The translations under genes were made by a program, and so were the position numbers. The notes below the pieces were generated by a model. It saw nothing but the letters and a program-made list of their open reading frames with translations. It did no database searches and was not told the DNA's origin. DNA of 64,000 bases from Ligilactobacillus animalis KCTC 3501 = DSM 20602 (lineage in GTDB: Bacteria > Bacillota > Bacilli > Lactobacillales > Lactobacillaceae): positions 123,725 through 187,724 of the forward strand of contig NZ_AYYW01000032.1 in NCBI RefSeq assembly GCF_001434535.1, read 5' to 3'. The first letter of the stretch is position 1. Every line of letters begins with the position of its first letter. Below are positions 1 through 10,203 of this stretch, in pieces.

Positions 1-320
1 CACAGGACTTCTTGCTTACGCAGGGCCAACTTCGCACTCATATACTCGCCGATCACCTTACTAGAACAGATCTGCCCCAATTCTAACGGTGGTTTTAAAG
101 CATAGCGCTTAGCAAATTCGCATAAAAGCAATAAATAATCCTGGAGTTTGGTATCAATGGTCAGCTTAGTCCAATCAGTGACCCCAAAATACTGGAACTG
201 CGCTAGCGAATCAGCTTGCGCAAAGTAGCGGTCGACCACTTGACCAGCTGCTTGCTTATCCAGCAAAAAGCCTAATGATTCACTTAAAACGATCTTATCT
301 GTTAAATTTTTTAAATTCAT
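1..320 (-). CDS. radC: RadC family protein, N-terminal part (gene runs off the window edge)
   Basis: The frame is open from an ATG at 320 down to base 1, giving 106 residues. It begins MNLKNLTDKIVLSESL and reaches the stretch ELGQICSSKVIGEYM followed by KLALRKQEVL. This resembles the RadC (UPF0758) lead-in to its JAB/MPN metalloprotease domain; the metal-binding HxH motif would lie outside the window. RadC was once linked to DNA repair, but its biochemical role is unsettled. It is the last visible gene of a minus-strand series valS, folC, HAD, radC; radC followed by mreBCD is common in lactobacilli. The family call rests on this short piece and on context. Confidence 0.7.
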   Translation of the reverse strand, partial: MNLKNLTDKIVLSESLGFLLDKQAAGQVVDRYFAQADSLAQFQYFGVTDWTKLTIDTKLQDYLLLLCEFAKRYALKPPLELGQICSSKVIGEYMSAKLALRKQEVL

Positions 321-369
321 TTTCAAGCCCCCTTACTTTATAAAATTCGCAAACGGGCCTAGAAATAAT

Positions 370-1026
370 TTATTTTTTGATGAGATCTCGCACAGCTACT
401 AGATCGGGCAAGATCGCTACCGTATGTTCTTTTTCATATGCGGTCGGTTGAATGATATCTGGCACCATAACGACTGGGATCTCAGCATTATTGGCTGCTT
501 TGACGCCATTCAATGAATCCTCAATGATCAAAGTTTCATTTTTAGCTGGACAGCCAGCTTTTTGCCAAGCTTTTTCAAAGATCTCTGGGGATGGCTTAGC
601 ATGGGTCACATCGTCAGCTGAAACGATATGCGCAAAGCGACCTGAAATATTTGTCTTTTCCAAATAGTATTCGATATCTTTTCTAAAATTACTTGAAGCG
701 ATGACATAAGGGATATTTTGTTCATCCAAATAAGCGGTCAATTCTTTAAAACCTGGTTTTAATTCTAATTTTCCAGCTTCTACGATCGGATAAACATTAT
801 CCATACTCATCTGGTAAAAACAATCAACTAACTCACGGCTACCATAATCTTTAGCCATTTGAGCCAGCATAGGTTCTGTCCCTGCTCCGATAAATTGCTT
901 GTAATATTCCAAAGTGTAGTTTGGCATTTGGAGTTTTTCAGCCGCTAGCCTGTTAGCTTCAAAGTATACTTTTTCAGAATCAAATACGACACCATCCATA
1001 TCAAAGATCACTAATTTCAAATCCAT
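370..1026 (-). CDS. HAD-superfamily phosphatase, beta-phosphoglucomutase-like
   Basis: A cytoplasmic 218-residue HAD hydrolase. The nucleophile motif DMDGVVFDSE is at about residues 9-18, with the catalytic Asp pair two residues apart. A helical cap follows, then motif II VIASSNF near 108, the motif III Lys in HAKPSPEIF near 143, and motif IV IIEDSLNGV near 167. The spacing matches the beta-phosphoglucomutase / phosphatase subfamily (family knowledge). The substrate cannot be read from sequence; sugar phosphates are typical. It lies 16 bp downstream of folC on the same strand and probably shares its transcript. The plus-strand ORF inside it is a shadow. Confidence 0.85.
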   Translation of the reverse strand: MDLKLVIFDMDGVVFDSEKVYFEANRLAAEKLQMPNYTLEYYKQFIGAGTEPMLAQMAKDYGSRELVDCFYQMSMDNVYPIVEAGKLELKPGFKELTAYLDEQNIPYVIASSNFRKDIEYYLEKTNISGRFAHIVSADDVTHAKPSPEIFEKAWQKAGCPAKNETLIIEDSLNGVKAANNAEIPVVMVPDIIQPTAYEKEHTVAILPDLVAVRDLIKK

Positions 1027-1042
1027 CTCATATCCTCACGAT

Positions 1043-2314
1043 CTAAATAAAATAATTTCTTACTTCCGACACAAAATACAACGAACCCGTAAATAATAGC
1101 ATATCATCACTTGAGATCTCTTGCATGACCTCAGCCAAAGCTTCGGGCCACGCTTCATAGAAACGACCTTGTTCATGACTGAGTGCACGGGGCGCATCAA
1201 AACTGACCGTAAATAGTTCGACATTAGGTAACTGCTCTAATTTATTTACCATTGTCTTAGCCTGCTTATCAGCCAAGACCGACATGATAACATAGATCTG
1301 TTTATCGGCAAAATTTTGTTTTAATGTTTGGACCAATTGCTGGACCGCATCTGCATTGTGGGCTCCATCCAAGACGATCAGTGGCTCATCATTTATCTTT
1401 TCAAAGCGCCCCGCCCAGGTCGTCTGTTTTAAAGCGATTTTGATCTCGCTTAGCGTTGGCGAAAAACCCGCTCTTTTAGCCAAGACCAAAAATGCACTCA
1501 CAGCTAAACTAGCATTGGCGACCTGATATTGACCTAACAATGAGATCGCTAGCTTATCCTTGAGCCCAAAGCCTTGATATGTAAAGCTTTCACCCCAAAC
1601 ACTAGCTCTTTTTTCAGGTAAGAACGTATAATCTACTCCCGCTTGATACAAAGGAGCATTTCTTTTTTCAGCCTGTGCTTGAATAACAGCCAAACATTCT
1701 GGTGCTAATTTTCCAACGACGACCGGCCGATCTTGTTTGATGATCCCTGCTTTTGCCGTGGCGATCTTAGCCAAAGTATCGCCTAAGATCTGAGTATGGT
1801 CTAACGCAACTTCAGTGATTACCGCTAACTCAGGGGTCAAAATATTAGTCGAATCATAGAGTCCGCCGATGCCCACTTCAACGACCGCATAATCAGGGGC
1901 CATTTTAGCAAAATATAAAAACATCAGCATTGTGACGACTTCAAATTCCTTAGGTCCCTCACCGGCATATTCTTCATCGAGCCGTGAAATGACCGGTAAC
2001 AACTCGTTTAACAGCTCGACCAACATTTGATCACTGATCGGTTCGCCATTGAGTGCGATCCGTTCGTTAAAGCGCGTGATGTAAGGCGAAGTGAAGGTTC
2101 CCACCGTAAATCCTTGACTTTGCAAAAGTTCGCTCAAAAAAGCCACCGTTGACCCTTTGCCATTGGTTCCCGTGACATGGATGAACTTGGTCTTTTCTTG
2201 TGGATCACCCAGATAATGAGCAAACCGGCGCATCCGCTCTAAGTCGGGGGACTTTGTAAATTTGCGACGTCCATGAATAAATTCGACCGCCTCAGTATAG
2301 CTTTTGATCTGCAT
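1043..2314 (-). CDS. folC: Folylpolyglutamate synthase / dihydrofolate synthase
   Basis: A 423-residue Mur-ligase-fold enzyme that adds glutamate to dihydropteroate or folates using ATP. The P-loop VTGTNGKGSTVAFL is near residue 48, the conserved segment EVGIGGLYDSTN near 146 and DHTQILGDT near 172; the C-terminal domain contains VLDGAHNADA. The length is normal for Firmicutes FolC. It lies downstream of valS on the minus strand, as in many lactobacilli, with a hairpin terminator between them, so part of its transcription may be readthrough from the T-box-controlled valS transcript. The HAD gene follows closely. Confidence 0.95.
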   Translation of the reverse strand: MQIKSYTEAVEFIHGRRKFTKSPDLERMRRFAHYLGDPQEKTKFIHVTGTNGKGSTVAFLSELLQSQGFTVGTFTSPYITRFNERIALNGEPISDQMLVELLNELLPVISRLDEEYAGEGPKEFEVVTMLMFLYFAKMAPDYAVVEVGIGGLYDSTNILTPELAVITEVALDHTQILGDTLAKIATAKAGIIKQDRPVVVGKLAPECLAVIQAQAEKRNAPLYQAGVDYTFLPEKRASVWGESFTYQGFGLKDKLAISLLGQYQVANASLAVSAFLVLAKRAGFSPTLSEIKIALKQTTWAGRFEKINDEPLIVLDGAHNADAVQQLVQTLKQNFADKQIYVIMSVLADKQAKTMVNKLEQLPNVELFTVSFDAPRALSHEQGRFYEAWPEALAEVMQEISSDDMLLFTGSLYFVSEVRNYFI

Positions 2315-2374
2315 CTTTTCGCCTCATTTACCTAAAAATATCTTATTTCCAGTATAACACAAAGCACGTAAAAA

Positions 2375-2400
2375 AACGCTCACCCCGAAAGGCAAGCGTT
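2375..2400 (-). terminator. Terminator after valS
   Basis: The hairpin AACGCTTGCC-TTTC-GGGGTGAGCGTT on the minus strand is followed by a run of T. It sits just after the valS stop codon and before folC. Confidence 0.75.
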
Positions 2401-2409
2401 GTTTAAAAA

Positions 2410-5073
2410 TTAATCAACTTGAGCTTTTAGATCTTTGATCCGTTCGTTAGTTGCGCTTAATTTTTCACGGTAACCCGCTAATTTTTCTTTTTCTTTAGCA
2501 ACAACTTCAGCTGGTGCATTAGCAACAAAGCGTTCATTGCCAAGTTTCTTTTCACCACGTGTTACTTCAGATTCTAATTTCTTAGCTTCTTTTTCTAAAC
2601 GTGCGATCTCTTCGTTTAGATCGATCAAGTCAGCTAATGGCAAGTAAACTTCAGCGCCTGTGATCACAGAAGTCATTGCTAAAGCTGGAGCTGTCACGTC
2701 AGAGCCGATCTCAAGATGTTTTGGATGGCAGAAGCGTTCGATATATTCTTGGTTATTTTCAAAGACTGCTTTAGTCGTTTCAGAAGTCGTCTTGATCAAG
2801 ATATCGATCGCTGAAGACATTGGTGCATTAACTTCAGCCCGGTTGTTACGCACAGCTTTGATCAATTCGATCAAGTTATCCATTTGTTCTTCGGCAGCTT
2901 GATCATCGAATTCTGGGTGTTCAACTGGGTAAGCAGCTGTTACCAAAGATTCGCCTTTATGTGGCATTTCTAACCAGATCTGTTCGGTCACAAATGGCAT
3001 GATCGGATGTAAGAGACGTAATGTTTGATCCAAGACATAGCATAAAATGCTTTGCGTATTTTGCTTAGCCTTAGCATCGTCACCCGTCAAGTTTTCCTTA
3101 GCCATTTCGATGTACCAGTCACAGAAATCGTTCCAGATGAAGTTGTAAAGGGCACGACCAGCTTCACCAAATTCATAGTTATCAAAGAGACGCGTTACTT
3201 CTTTGACAGTGTCATTCAAGCGGCTCAAGATCCACTTGTCAGCTAATTGCCATTCTGCTTTAGCTGGTAAAGTAGCAGTCGTATCTTCATCGAGGTTCAT
3301 GATCACAAAGCGGCTAGCATTCCAGATCTTATTGATAAAGTTCCAAGCTGCATCCATCTTCGTATAGGAGAAACGAACGTCTTGGCCTGGTGCTGAACCG
3401 TTGGATAAGAACCAACGTAAAGCATCAGCACCATACTTGTCGATCACGTCCATTGGATCGATCCCGTTGCCAAGTGATTTACTCATCTTGCGTCCTTGTT
3501 CATCCCGGATCAAACCGTGGATCAAAACATCCTTAAATGGACGGCGACCAGTAAATTCGATACTTTGGAAGATCATCCGTGATACCCAGAAGAAGATGAT
3601 ATCATAACCTGTGACTAACGTATTAGTTGGGAAGTAACGCTTGAAATCAGGCGCATCTGTATCTGGCCAGCCCATCGTTGAAAATGGCCATAAAGCACTA
3701 GAGAACCAAGTATCTAAAACATCAGGATCTTGTTCCCAATTTTCGATATCAGCTGGAGCTTCTTCACCAACATAAGTTTCACCCGTATGCTTGTTATACC
3801 AAGCTGGGATCTGATGGCCCCACCATAATTGGCGTGAAATGACCCAATCATGAACGTTTTCCATCCATTGAGTAAAGGTCTTTTCAAAACGTTCTGGCAC
3901 AAAGTCGACCCGATCATCCGAATCTTGGTTAGCCAAAGCTGCTTGAGCTAATGGTTTCATCTTAACGAACCATTGTGTTGAGAGACGAGCTTCAACTGGC
4001 ACACCTGTCCGTTCAGAGTGACCCACACTGTGCGTGATCTTTTCGATGTTTAACATGTAGCCTTGATCTTCAAGGTCTTTAACGATCGCTTTACGAGCAT
4101 CAAAACGGTCCATGCCGTTGTATTTACCAGCTCGTTCATTCATCGTACCATCATCGTTCATCGTGTTGATCCGTTCTAAGTCATGACGGTTACCGACTTC
4201 AAAGTCATTAGGGTCATGTGCTGGGGTAATCTTCACCATCCCAGTCCCAAATTCAGGATCAACATATTGATCGGCGATGATCGGGATATGACGCCCTTGG
4301 AGTGGCAAGAGCACTTCTTTACCGACTAAGTCTTTGTAGCGTTCATCTTTTGGATTAACTGCTACAGCCACGTCACCCATCATTGTTTCAGGACGTGTCG
4401 TTGCGATCTCAATGTAATCTTTCCCATTGAATGTTGTTCCATCAACGAATGGATATTTCACATGGTAAAAGGCACCTTCGTCATCTTGGTGGATAACTTC
4501 GATATCGGATAAAGCAGTCCGAGCCTTTGGATCCCAGTTGATGATGTATTCACCACGGTAGATCAAGCCTTTTTCATATAACTTTACAAAGACACGGCGA
4601 ACAGCATGCGATAAGCCTTCATCCAAGGTAAAACGTTCACGATCATAATCCAAAGAAAGACCTAATTTAGCCCATTGCGCATGAATGATATCAGCATATT
4701 CGCCTTTCCATTCCCAAACCTTATCGATGAACTTTTCACGTCCTAGATCGTAACGGGAGATCCCTTCTTCAGCTAAACGTGCTTCAACTTTAGCTTGTGT
4801 TGCGATCCCGGCATGGTCCATCCCAGGAAGCCATAAGGTATCAAAACCTTGCATCCGTTTTTGTCTGATCAACATATCTTGTAACGTTGTATCCCAAGCA
4901 TGGCCCAAGTGTAACTTACCAGTTACGTTTGGTGGTGGGATCACGATCGAATATGGTTTAGCTTCTTTATCGCCATTTGGCTTGAACAACCCAGCATCGA
5001 CCCATTTTTGATAACGTCCTGGTTCAACTTGACTAGGATCGTATTTGGTTGACATTTCGATGTCACGTGCCAT
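2410..5073 (-). CDS. valS: Valyl-tRNA synthetase
   Basis: An 887-residue class Ia aminoacyl-tRNA synthetase that charges tRNA-Val. The HIGH-type motif appears as KLHLGHAWD near residue 53, after PPNVTG; the editing (CP1) domain occupies roughly residues 190-350 (contains [11 protein letters not shown]). The KMSKS motif is [11 protein letters not shown] near 526. The C-terminal 70 residues are a charged coiled coil typical of ValRS. The ATG at 5073 follows GAAAGGAAG. A T-box leader directly upstream controls it by tRNA-Val charging (inference from the leader). Confidence 0.97.
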   Translation of the reverse strand: MARDIEMSTKYDPSQVEPGRYQKWVDAGLFKPNGDKEAKPYSIVIPPPNVTGKLHLGHAWDTTLQDMLIRQKRMQGFDTLWLPGMDHAGIATQAKVEARLAEEGISRYDLGREKFIDKVWEWKGEYADIIHAQWAKLGLSLDYDRERFTLDEGLSHAVRRVFVKLYEKGLIYRGEYIINWDPKARTALSDIEVIHQDDEGAFYHVKYPFVDGTTFNGKDYIEIATTRPETMMGDVAVAVNPKDERYKDLVGKEVLLPLQGRHIPIIADQYVDPEFGTGMVKITPAHDPNDFEVGNRHDLERINTMNDDGTMNERAGKYNGMDRFDARKAIVKDLEDQGYMLNIEKITHSVGHSERTGVPVEARLSTQWFVKMKPLAQAALANQDSDDRVDFVPERFEKTFTQWMENVHDWVISRQLWWGHQIPAWYNKHTGETYVGEEAPADIENWEQDPDVLDTWFSSALWPFSTMGWPDTDAPDFKRYFPTNTLVTGYDIIFFWVSRMIFQSIEFTGRRPFKDVLIHGLIRDEQGRKMSKSLGNGIDPMDVIDKYGADALRWFLSNGSAPGQDVRFSYTKMDAAWNFINKIWNASRFVIMNLDEDTTATLPAKAEWQLADKWILSRLNDTVKEVTRLFDNYEFGEAGRALYNFIWNDFCDWYIEMAKENLTGDDAKAKQNTQSILCYVLDQTLRLLHPIMPFVTEQIWLEMPHKGESLVTAAYPVEHPEFDDQAAEEQMDNLIELIKAVRNNRAEVNAPMSSAIDILIKTTSETTKAVFENNQEYIERFCHPKHLEIGSDVTAPALAMTSVITGAEVYLPLADLIDLNEEIARLEKEAKKLESEVTRGEKKLGNERFVANAPAEVVAKEKEKLAGYREKLSATNERIKDLKAQVD

Positions 5074-5106
5074 TATTATCTTCCTTTCTTATCTTGACCG
5101 GTTCTA

Positions 5107-5345
5107 AACAAAAAGGCACCGCCATCCGCTTAGGACGACAGTGCCGTGGTACCACCTAAATTGGGTTTTTACCCCTCTTTGATCTGCGTTAACGAATAGA
5201 TATCCGGTCTTACTTACTTAGTTTCAGTAGGACAGCTCACAAGCTACTATCTGATCGTCTGTTAAAGCGTCGCACCCACCCGCTTCTCTCTGAAAACAGT
5301 TAGCGATCAAAACCTCTTGTTCAAAGCTTATAGATGTATTTTAGC
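5107..5345 (-). promoter_or_regulatory. T-box riboswitch leader of valS
   Basis: Reading the minus strand, the leader carries the T-box core AGGTGGTACCACGGCA at about 5136-5152, followed by a terminator hairpin in which GGCACTGTCGTCC pairs with GGATGGCGGTGCC and ends in a T run (about 5107-5139). Upstream lies a Stem I-like region with an AGAGAG element and several paired segments. Uncharged tRNA should pair with the T-box bulge and prevent termination (established for the class). Val specificity is inferred from the downstream gene; both GTA and GTC triplets occur in the Stem I area and I could not place the specifier with certainty. Confidence 0.9.
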
Positions 5346-5373
5346 CTTGAAACAAGCACGCGTCAAGCGCTTT

Positions 5374-6591
5374 TTATAGCAATTCAGCGAAATCTGCTTG
5401 TTTTTCGTTCATAAATTCATCACCGATCTTGATATCTGTGATCGTGATATTTTCCATTGCCCGAGCTAACAAGCCTTCAACATCAAGGCGTTCTTCGTAA
5501 TAACGTGCCTTATCGATCTTTGGCTTAGTCTTTGGAGCTGGTGGTGCAAAGATCGTACAGCAATCTTCAAATGGTTGGATGGAAAGATCGAATGTATCGA
5601 TATCTTGGGCGATCTTGATGATCTCATTTTTATCCATTGAAACTACTGGACGTAAAACAGGCATCGTCGTTACATCATTGATCGCAGCCATACTTTCCAG
5701 TGTTTGTGAAGCTACTTGCCCTAAAGCTTCCCCGTTGAAGATTGCTAGACCATTGCGCTTTTTAGCGATCATTTCACTTAAACGCAACATAAAGCGCCGT
5801 TGGATCGTCATCAAGTAACCAGATGGCACTTTTTCTTTGATCGTTTCTTGGATCTCAGTAAATGGCACAGCGATAAATTGGATCCGACCAACATATGGAG
5901 TCAACTTAGCCGTCAATTCCTTAGCCTTATTCAAAGCTTGTTCACTGGTGTATGGTGGGCTAAAGAAGTGGACCATTTCGATATCCACCCCACGTTTCAT
6001 CGCTAAATAACCAGCAACTGGTGAGTCGATCCCACCAGAAAGCATCAACATCGCTTTACCTGCTGTCCCGACCGGCAGACCACCGGCACCATCGATCGTT
6101 TCAGAAGAAAGATAGATCCCGTTAACTCGAACTTCAACGCGTAAGATCATGTCCGGCTCTTTCATCTTGACTTTGATCCCTGGGACCGTCTTTAAGATGT
6201 GGCCCCCCAACATATCATTTAATTCGTTGGTATCATATTGGAAGTTATGATCAGAGCGACGCGTGTTGATCTTAAACGTCATACCTTCGTGGAACTGTTC
6301 AGCCACCATTTGTGTTGCAATCTTTTTAACTTCTTCGACATCACGAGCGACCCGGATCGAAGGTGAGAAGTTTTGGATCCCAAAAACTTGTTTCAAACGT
6401 TCCATGACTTTAGTCGAGTCTTCACCGTTTAATTGGATGTGCATCCGATCACGATGAGCTTTGACCACTAATTTTGGAAAATCATGCATTGCTTGTCGAA
6501 CATTGAAACCTAAGCGATCGATAAAGTTACGTCGGTTTTTACCCTTAGTTGAAAGTTCGCCATAACGAACCATAATTTCTGTATATTGCAT
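5374..6591 (-). CDS. thiI: tRNA 4-thiouridine synthase ThiI
   Basis: A 405-residue protein with an N-terminal ferredoxin-like plus THUMP RNA-binding region (about residues 60-165) and an ATP-pyrophosphatase domain with the PP-loop [13 protein letters not shown] near residue 182. It adenylates U8 of tRNA and receives sulfur from a cysteine desulfurase; in some species it also feeds thiamine synthesis. The C-terminal rhodanese domain of the E. coli enzyme is absent, as is usual in Firmicutes. Its start is 18 bp downstream of a cysteine desulfurase gene, the expected sulfur donor. Confidence 0.95.
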   Translation of the reverse strand: MQYTEIMVRYGELSTKGKNRRNFIDRLGFNVRQAMHDFPKLVVKAHRDRMHIQLNGEDSTKVMERLKQVFGIQNFSPSIRVARDVEEVKKIATQMVAEQFHEGMTFKINTRRSDHNFQYDTNELNDMLGGHILKTVPGIKVKMKEPDMILRVEVRVNGIYLSSETIDGAGGLPVGTAGKAMLMLSGGIDSPVAGYLAMKRGVDIEMVHFFSPPYTSEQALNKAKELTAKLTPYVGRIQFIAVPFTEIQETIKEKVPSGYLMTIQRRFMLRLSEMIAKKRNGLAIFNGEALGQVASQTLESMAAINDVTTMPVLRPVVSMDKNEIIKIAQDIDTFDLSIQPFEDCCTIFAPPAPKTKPKIDKARYYEERLDVEGLLARAMENITITDIKIGDEFMNEKQADFAELL

Positions 6592-6609
6592 CTTGCTTCC
6601 TTTCTGTTT

Positions 6610-7758
6610 TTACGAATTGATCTTTAAAAATTTTTGATAGATATCATCGAAGATCTGATTAAATTTATCTGCTTCAGACAGCGTATTATTTTCATCTAGA
6701 CTGACACGGACACCCGATGTGGCGATCTTATCATCGACTTGCATTGCGTGTAAGGTCGATGAAACTTGGCCTTTTTTAGATGAACAAGCACTCGTCGTTG
6801 AGATAAAGACGCCTTGATCTTCAAACGCATGGACGATCGTTTCGCCACGTACGCCTGCGATCGCAAAGCATAAGATATGTGGTGCAAACTTATCATCTAG
6901 CTGTGAAAAGAGCGTTACTTTATCAAACGCTTGTAAATGCTCAAAGATCTTTTGCCGGATCGCCTGCTCATGGGCGACATTTTTTGTTTCATTTTCCAGC
7001 AATAAGCGTAAGGCTTTAGCCATTGCAGCGATCGCCGGAAGATTCTCTGTACTACTGCGTAAATTCTTCTCTTGGCCACCACCAGATAAAAGTGGCGCTA
7101 ATTTTCGTCCGGATTTCTTATACAAGAAACCAACGCCACGTGGAGCGTGGAATTTATGCCCTGAAAAAGTCACTAGATCGACTCTTTCATCCATGATCAG
7201 ATCCGTTAGACCTTTACCTACCGCTTGAACTGCATCGACATGAAAATGAACTTTAGGATGATCAGCCAAGACTTGAGCGATCTCTTTTATCGGTTGGATC
7301 GTGCCGACTTCGTTGTTGACCGCCATAACTGATACTAAGATCGTATCCTTACGTAAAGCTTGTTTTAGCTCTTCAACCGATACTCTGCCATTTTCATCAA
7401 CTGGTAGATATGTGACTTCAAAGCCTAACTTTTCAAGTTGCTTCATCGAATTGAGCACCGCTGGATGTTCAACTTGTGTCGTGATCAAATGTTTTCCATA
7501 GATCCCTTTTTCGAGCGCTGTGCCTTTGATCGCCCAGTTGTCGCCTTCTGTGCCCCCACTAGTAAAAAAGATCTCTTCTTTTTGACATCCAAGGAGTTCT
7601 GCGATCTGCGCCCGAGATTGTTCAAGTAGATTATAGGCATTTTCACCCATCTTGTGTAACGAGGAAGGATTGCCCCAGATCGCTTCGCTGACTTTTGTAT
7701 AGGTCGTTAAAACTTCTGGGTGAACTTTTGTCGTTGCACTGTTATCAAAATATATCAT
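6610..7758 (-). CDS. Cysteine desulfurase (NifS/IscS family) paired with ThiI
   Basis: A 382-residue PLP enzyme of fold type I that strips sulfur from cysteine. The PLP lysine lies in SGHKFHAPRGVG near residue 200. The flexible loop with the catalytic cysteine is STTSACSSKKGQ near 325, the NifS/IscS type rather than the SufS type. It is transcribed just before thiI, so it is most likely the dedicated donor for 4-thiouridine formation, as with NifZ-ThiI in Bacillus (inference by analogy). A separate SufS is encoded at 32446-33672. Confidence 0.93.
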   Translation of the reverse strand: MIYFDNSATTKVHPEVLTTYTKVSEAIWGNPSSLHKMGENAYNLLEQSRAQIAELLGCQKEEIFFTSGGTEGDNWAIKGTALEKGIYGKHLITTQVEHPAVLNSMKQLEKLGFEVTYLPVDENGRVSVEELKQALRKDTILVSVMAVNNEVGTIQPIKEIAQVLADHPKVHFHVDAVQAVGKGLTDLIMDERVDLVTFSGHKFHAPRGVGFLYKKSGRKLAPLLSGGGQEKNLRSSTENLPAIAAMAKALRLLLENETKNVAHEQAIRQKIFEHLQAFDKVTLFSQLDDKFAPHILCFAIAGVRGETIVHAFEDQGVFISTTSACSSKKGQVSSTLHAMQVDDKIATSGVRVSLDENNTLSEADKFNQIFDDIYQKFLKINS

Positions 7759-7841
7759 GCTGACCCCTCTTTAATAATTTAACTTACTTATTGTAATTTA
7801 TAATCACAAAAAGTACAAATTAATTTGCCATTACAAATTAT

Positions 7842-7881
7842 AAGGACTAAAGCTTAGTTGTGCAACTTAGCTTTAGTCCTT
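7842..7881. terminator. Long inverted repeat, probable terminator of ezrA
   Basis: AAGGACTAAAGCTTAGTTG and its near-perfect inverse flank a tiny loop just downstream of the ezrA stop codon. The T tract is poor, so the terminator assignment is moderate. Confidence 0.6.
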
Positions 7882-7890
7882 AGTAAATAT

Positions 7891-9603
7891 TTAGATGACT
7901 TCGCGGCGATTATTTCCCGCCTTATAGTCATTTTCGATCCGTTTATAACATCCCGGTTCAACTGTCTCAAGTGCCTCAGAGATCACATCTAAAGCTCCCA
8001 TATAGTCATAATTCTTGTTGAAAAGCTCGACTGCATGGGCATAGGCAGATGCAACTTCTGGATATCGTGTCCGATAGCGGTTGGAATATTGTAACATCGC
8101 TTCGGTCAAAGTTGAACTATCGATGATCTCTTGGGTCTTTTGTGCCAAAACATCAAGATCTGATTGCGTATTGATCAGATCACGCGCGATCTGTTCCATA
8201 TCGATCTGGATCTTATTCAAGTCTTGATCCAAACTTTCGATCTCACGTCCGACTTTAAAGAAGTACTCAATGTAATCACTTGGCAAGCCGGGTAAATTCA
8301 AGATCTCTATCTCGCGCTTCAAACGGTGGATATCGTTATCAAAACCTTGGACCGCTGCTTGGGCTTCTTTTTCTTCTTCAAAGAGATCAGCCACACTTTC
8401 ACCGATCTCTTTTTGCTTGAGTTCGATCTTCTTTAAAGCTTTCAGATCAGCCGTTTGTTGTTCCAAAACTTCGGAATAAACGATCACATCTTTTGGCTTA
8501 GCTTGCATATAAGCGGTAAAATTCTTGTCGATCTTCTTTAATTGTTCATTCAACGCATGCGCTTCTTCCATTTCATTATGGTTGAGCGTATAATTTTGGC
8601 TCAAGCGATCCAGTTCGATCAATAATTCTTTTTCTTGATGCTTGGCATGTTCGATAAAGTCAGCTAGATGTTTTTCTTGCCGTGTCACTTTAAGCTTAGC
8701 GTTATACTCATTTTCCATGATCTCATAGGCTTCATCGATCATATCGGCGATCTGTTGGTCAAGGGCTTCAGCTTTAGGTACATCAGCTTGTTTTAAGTTA
8801 GCTTCATTTTCTTTGCACTTTTGTTCGATCGCTTCCAAGTGCTTGGCTAGATCCTTTTTAAAGCCATATTTCTCAGCTTGCAATTTGGAATAGCCAGCTT
8901 TTAATTCCTGCAACTGTTCTGGGAAAATATTCTTTAAATTGCGATAGATCGGTGGCAATTTCTTTAGCGCGATCTTCAATAAACGTGTTTGTTGCTTGAG
9001 CTTTTCTAAAAGTTCACTTGATTTGGCATAGTCGCCTTCTTCAGTCACCTTAGAATACTCGTCAAAATCTTTTTCTAATGTCGCTAATTCTTTTTCTAAC
9101 TCATCGATACTTGGCCCGTAAGAGAAATTCTTTGCCAATAAAGTCTTTCTGATCTTTTGGTACTCTTCTTTGAGTTCGCCGATCGCTTTTTTGTGGATCT
9201 CAGCCGTCTGTTTGATCTCAGCTAACTCAAGCTTTAATTGCTCATATTGTTGTTGGGCTTTAGCTACCTGAGCTTCATTTTGCTTGAGCTCTCCGTTGAT
9301 CTTCCAAAAGCGGTACTGCTCTAATTCAGCTTGCAACTTGTTCAAATACTCTGAGATCTCAGGTAATTGTTGGTTCACCAAAGCATAATAGGAGTGTTCT
9401 ACCGCTTCAAATTCACTTAGACTATCTCCTGATAAGGTCATTTTTTTAACTTCCTCGAGTTCCTTCTCAAGCGGTGAGTCGAGGATCTCTTCTATGCTAC
9501 TTTTAGCTTTTGTGATCCGTTCTTCAAATGAACGTTGAAAGAAAAGTACGCTTGCATAGATTGCGACTGCAACTAATACAATTGTAACTAAAACTACTAC
9601 CAT
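7891..9603 (-). CDS. ezrA: Septation ring formation regulator EzrA
   Basis: A membrane-anchored division protein. One N-terminal transmembrane segment (about residues 2-20) is followed by some 540 residues of Glu/Lys/Leu-rich coiled coil with no enzyme motif, matching EzrA in length and layout. EzrA inhibits FtsZ ring formation away from midcell and links to PBP1 (family knowledge). I prefer the ATG at 9603: the in-frame ATG at 9615 overlaps the AAAGG ribosome-binding site. The motif LNTQSDLDVLAQ and the PGCYKRIENDYKAG-like C-terminus fit the family. It stands alone, oppositely oriented to the next gene. Confidence 0.93.
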   Translation of the reverse strand: MVVVLVTIVLVAVAIYASVLFFQRSFEERITKAKSSIEEILDSPLEKELEEVKKMTLSGDSLSEFEAVEHSYYALVNQQLPEISEYLNKLQAELEQYRFWKINGELKQNEAQVAKAQQQYEQLKLELAEIKQTAEIHKKAIGELKEEYQKIRKTLLAKNFSYGPSIDELEKELATLEKDFDEYSKVTEEGDYAKSSELLEKLKQQTRLLKIALKKLPPIYRNLKNIFPEQLQELKAGYSKLQAEKYGFKKDLAKHLEAIEQKCKENEANLKQADVPKAEALDQQIADMIDEAYEIMENEYNAKLKVTRQEKHLADFIEHAKHQEKELLIELDRLSQNYTLNHNEMEEAHALNEQLKKIDKNFTAYMQAKPKDVIVYSEVLEQQTADLKALKKIELKQKEIGESVADLFEEEKEAQAAVQGFDNDIHRLKREIEILNLPGLPSDYIEYFFKVGREIESLDQDLNKIQIDMEQIARDLINTQSDLDVLAQKTQEIIDSSTLTEAMLQYSNRYRTRYPEVASAYAHAVELFNKNYDYMGALDVISEALETVEPGCYKRIENDYKAGNNRREVI

Positions 9604-9746
9604 CTGATGTCCCATCCTTTAAATTGCTAGCTTAAACTTTATCACTTGCCAGAATCGGCAATTACGTATAAAATCTAAAGCTAATTATATCATAGTTACT
9701 GATATTGATACACTATAAACGCTACAATCGACACGGAGGAAATAAA

Positions 9747-10190
9747 ATGTCTATTTTAAGTGCACAAATCGATGCTTTATTGGAAAATGAAACGAACCGG
9801 ACCGCAAATCTCGCCAACGCTTCAGCTTTGTTGAACGATACACTGGAAAATATCAACTGGGTCGGCTTTTATCTCTACGATGAAACGACTGACCAGCTTG
9901 ATCTAGGACCTTTCCAAGGTAAAGTTGCTTGCATGCATATCAAAAACGGAGCAGGTGTCTGTGGTACTGCCTTTCAAGCAGGTAAAGTTTTACGCGTCGC
10001 TAATGTCCATGAATTTGCGGGTCATATCGCCTGTGATTCGGCTTCAAATTCAGAGATCGTCTTACCTTTGATCAAAGACGGGGAAAAAATCGGCGTTTTA
10101 GATATCGATTCGCCTGAATTAGATCATTTCAGCGCTGAAGATGAAGCTTTGTTAAGTGAATTTGTCGAAACGCTATGTAAACATCTCTAA
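9747..10190 (+). CDS. msrC: Free methionine-(R)-sulfoxide reductase, GAF domain
   Basis: A 147-residue single GAF-domain enzyme that reduces free Met-(R)-sulfoxide. The three conserved cysteines are present: Cys in VACMHIKNG, Cys in GAGVCGTAF and Cys in GHIACDSASNSEIV. The start is the ATG at 9747 behind GGAGG; the longer frame from 9705 lacks a ribosome-binding site. The next gene follows after 13 bp, so the two are likely co-transcribed, although their functions (oxidative repair and cell-wall precursor trimming) are unrelated. Confidence 0.92.
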   Translation: MSILSAQIDALLENETNRTANLANASALLNDTLENINWVGFYLYDETTDQLDLGPFQGKVACMHIKNGAGVCGTAFQAGKVLRVANVHEFAGHIACDSASNSEIVLPLIKDGEKIGVLDIDSPELDHFSAEDEALLSEFVETLCKHL

Positions 10191-10203
10191 AATGGAGGAA
10201 AGT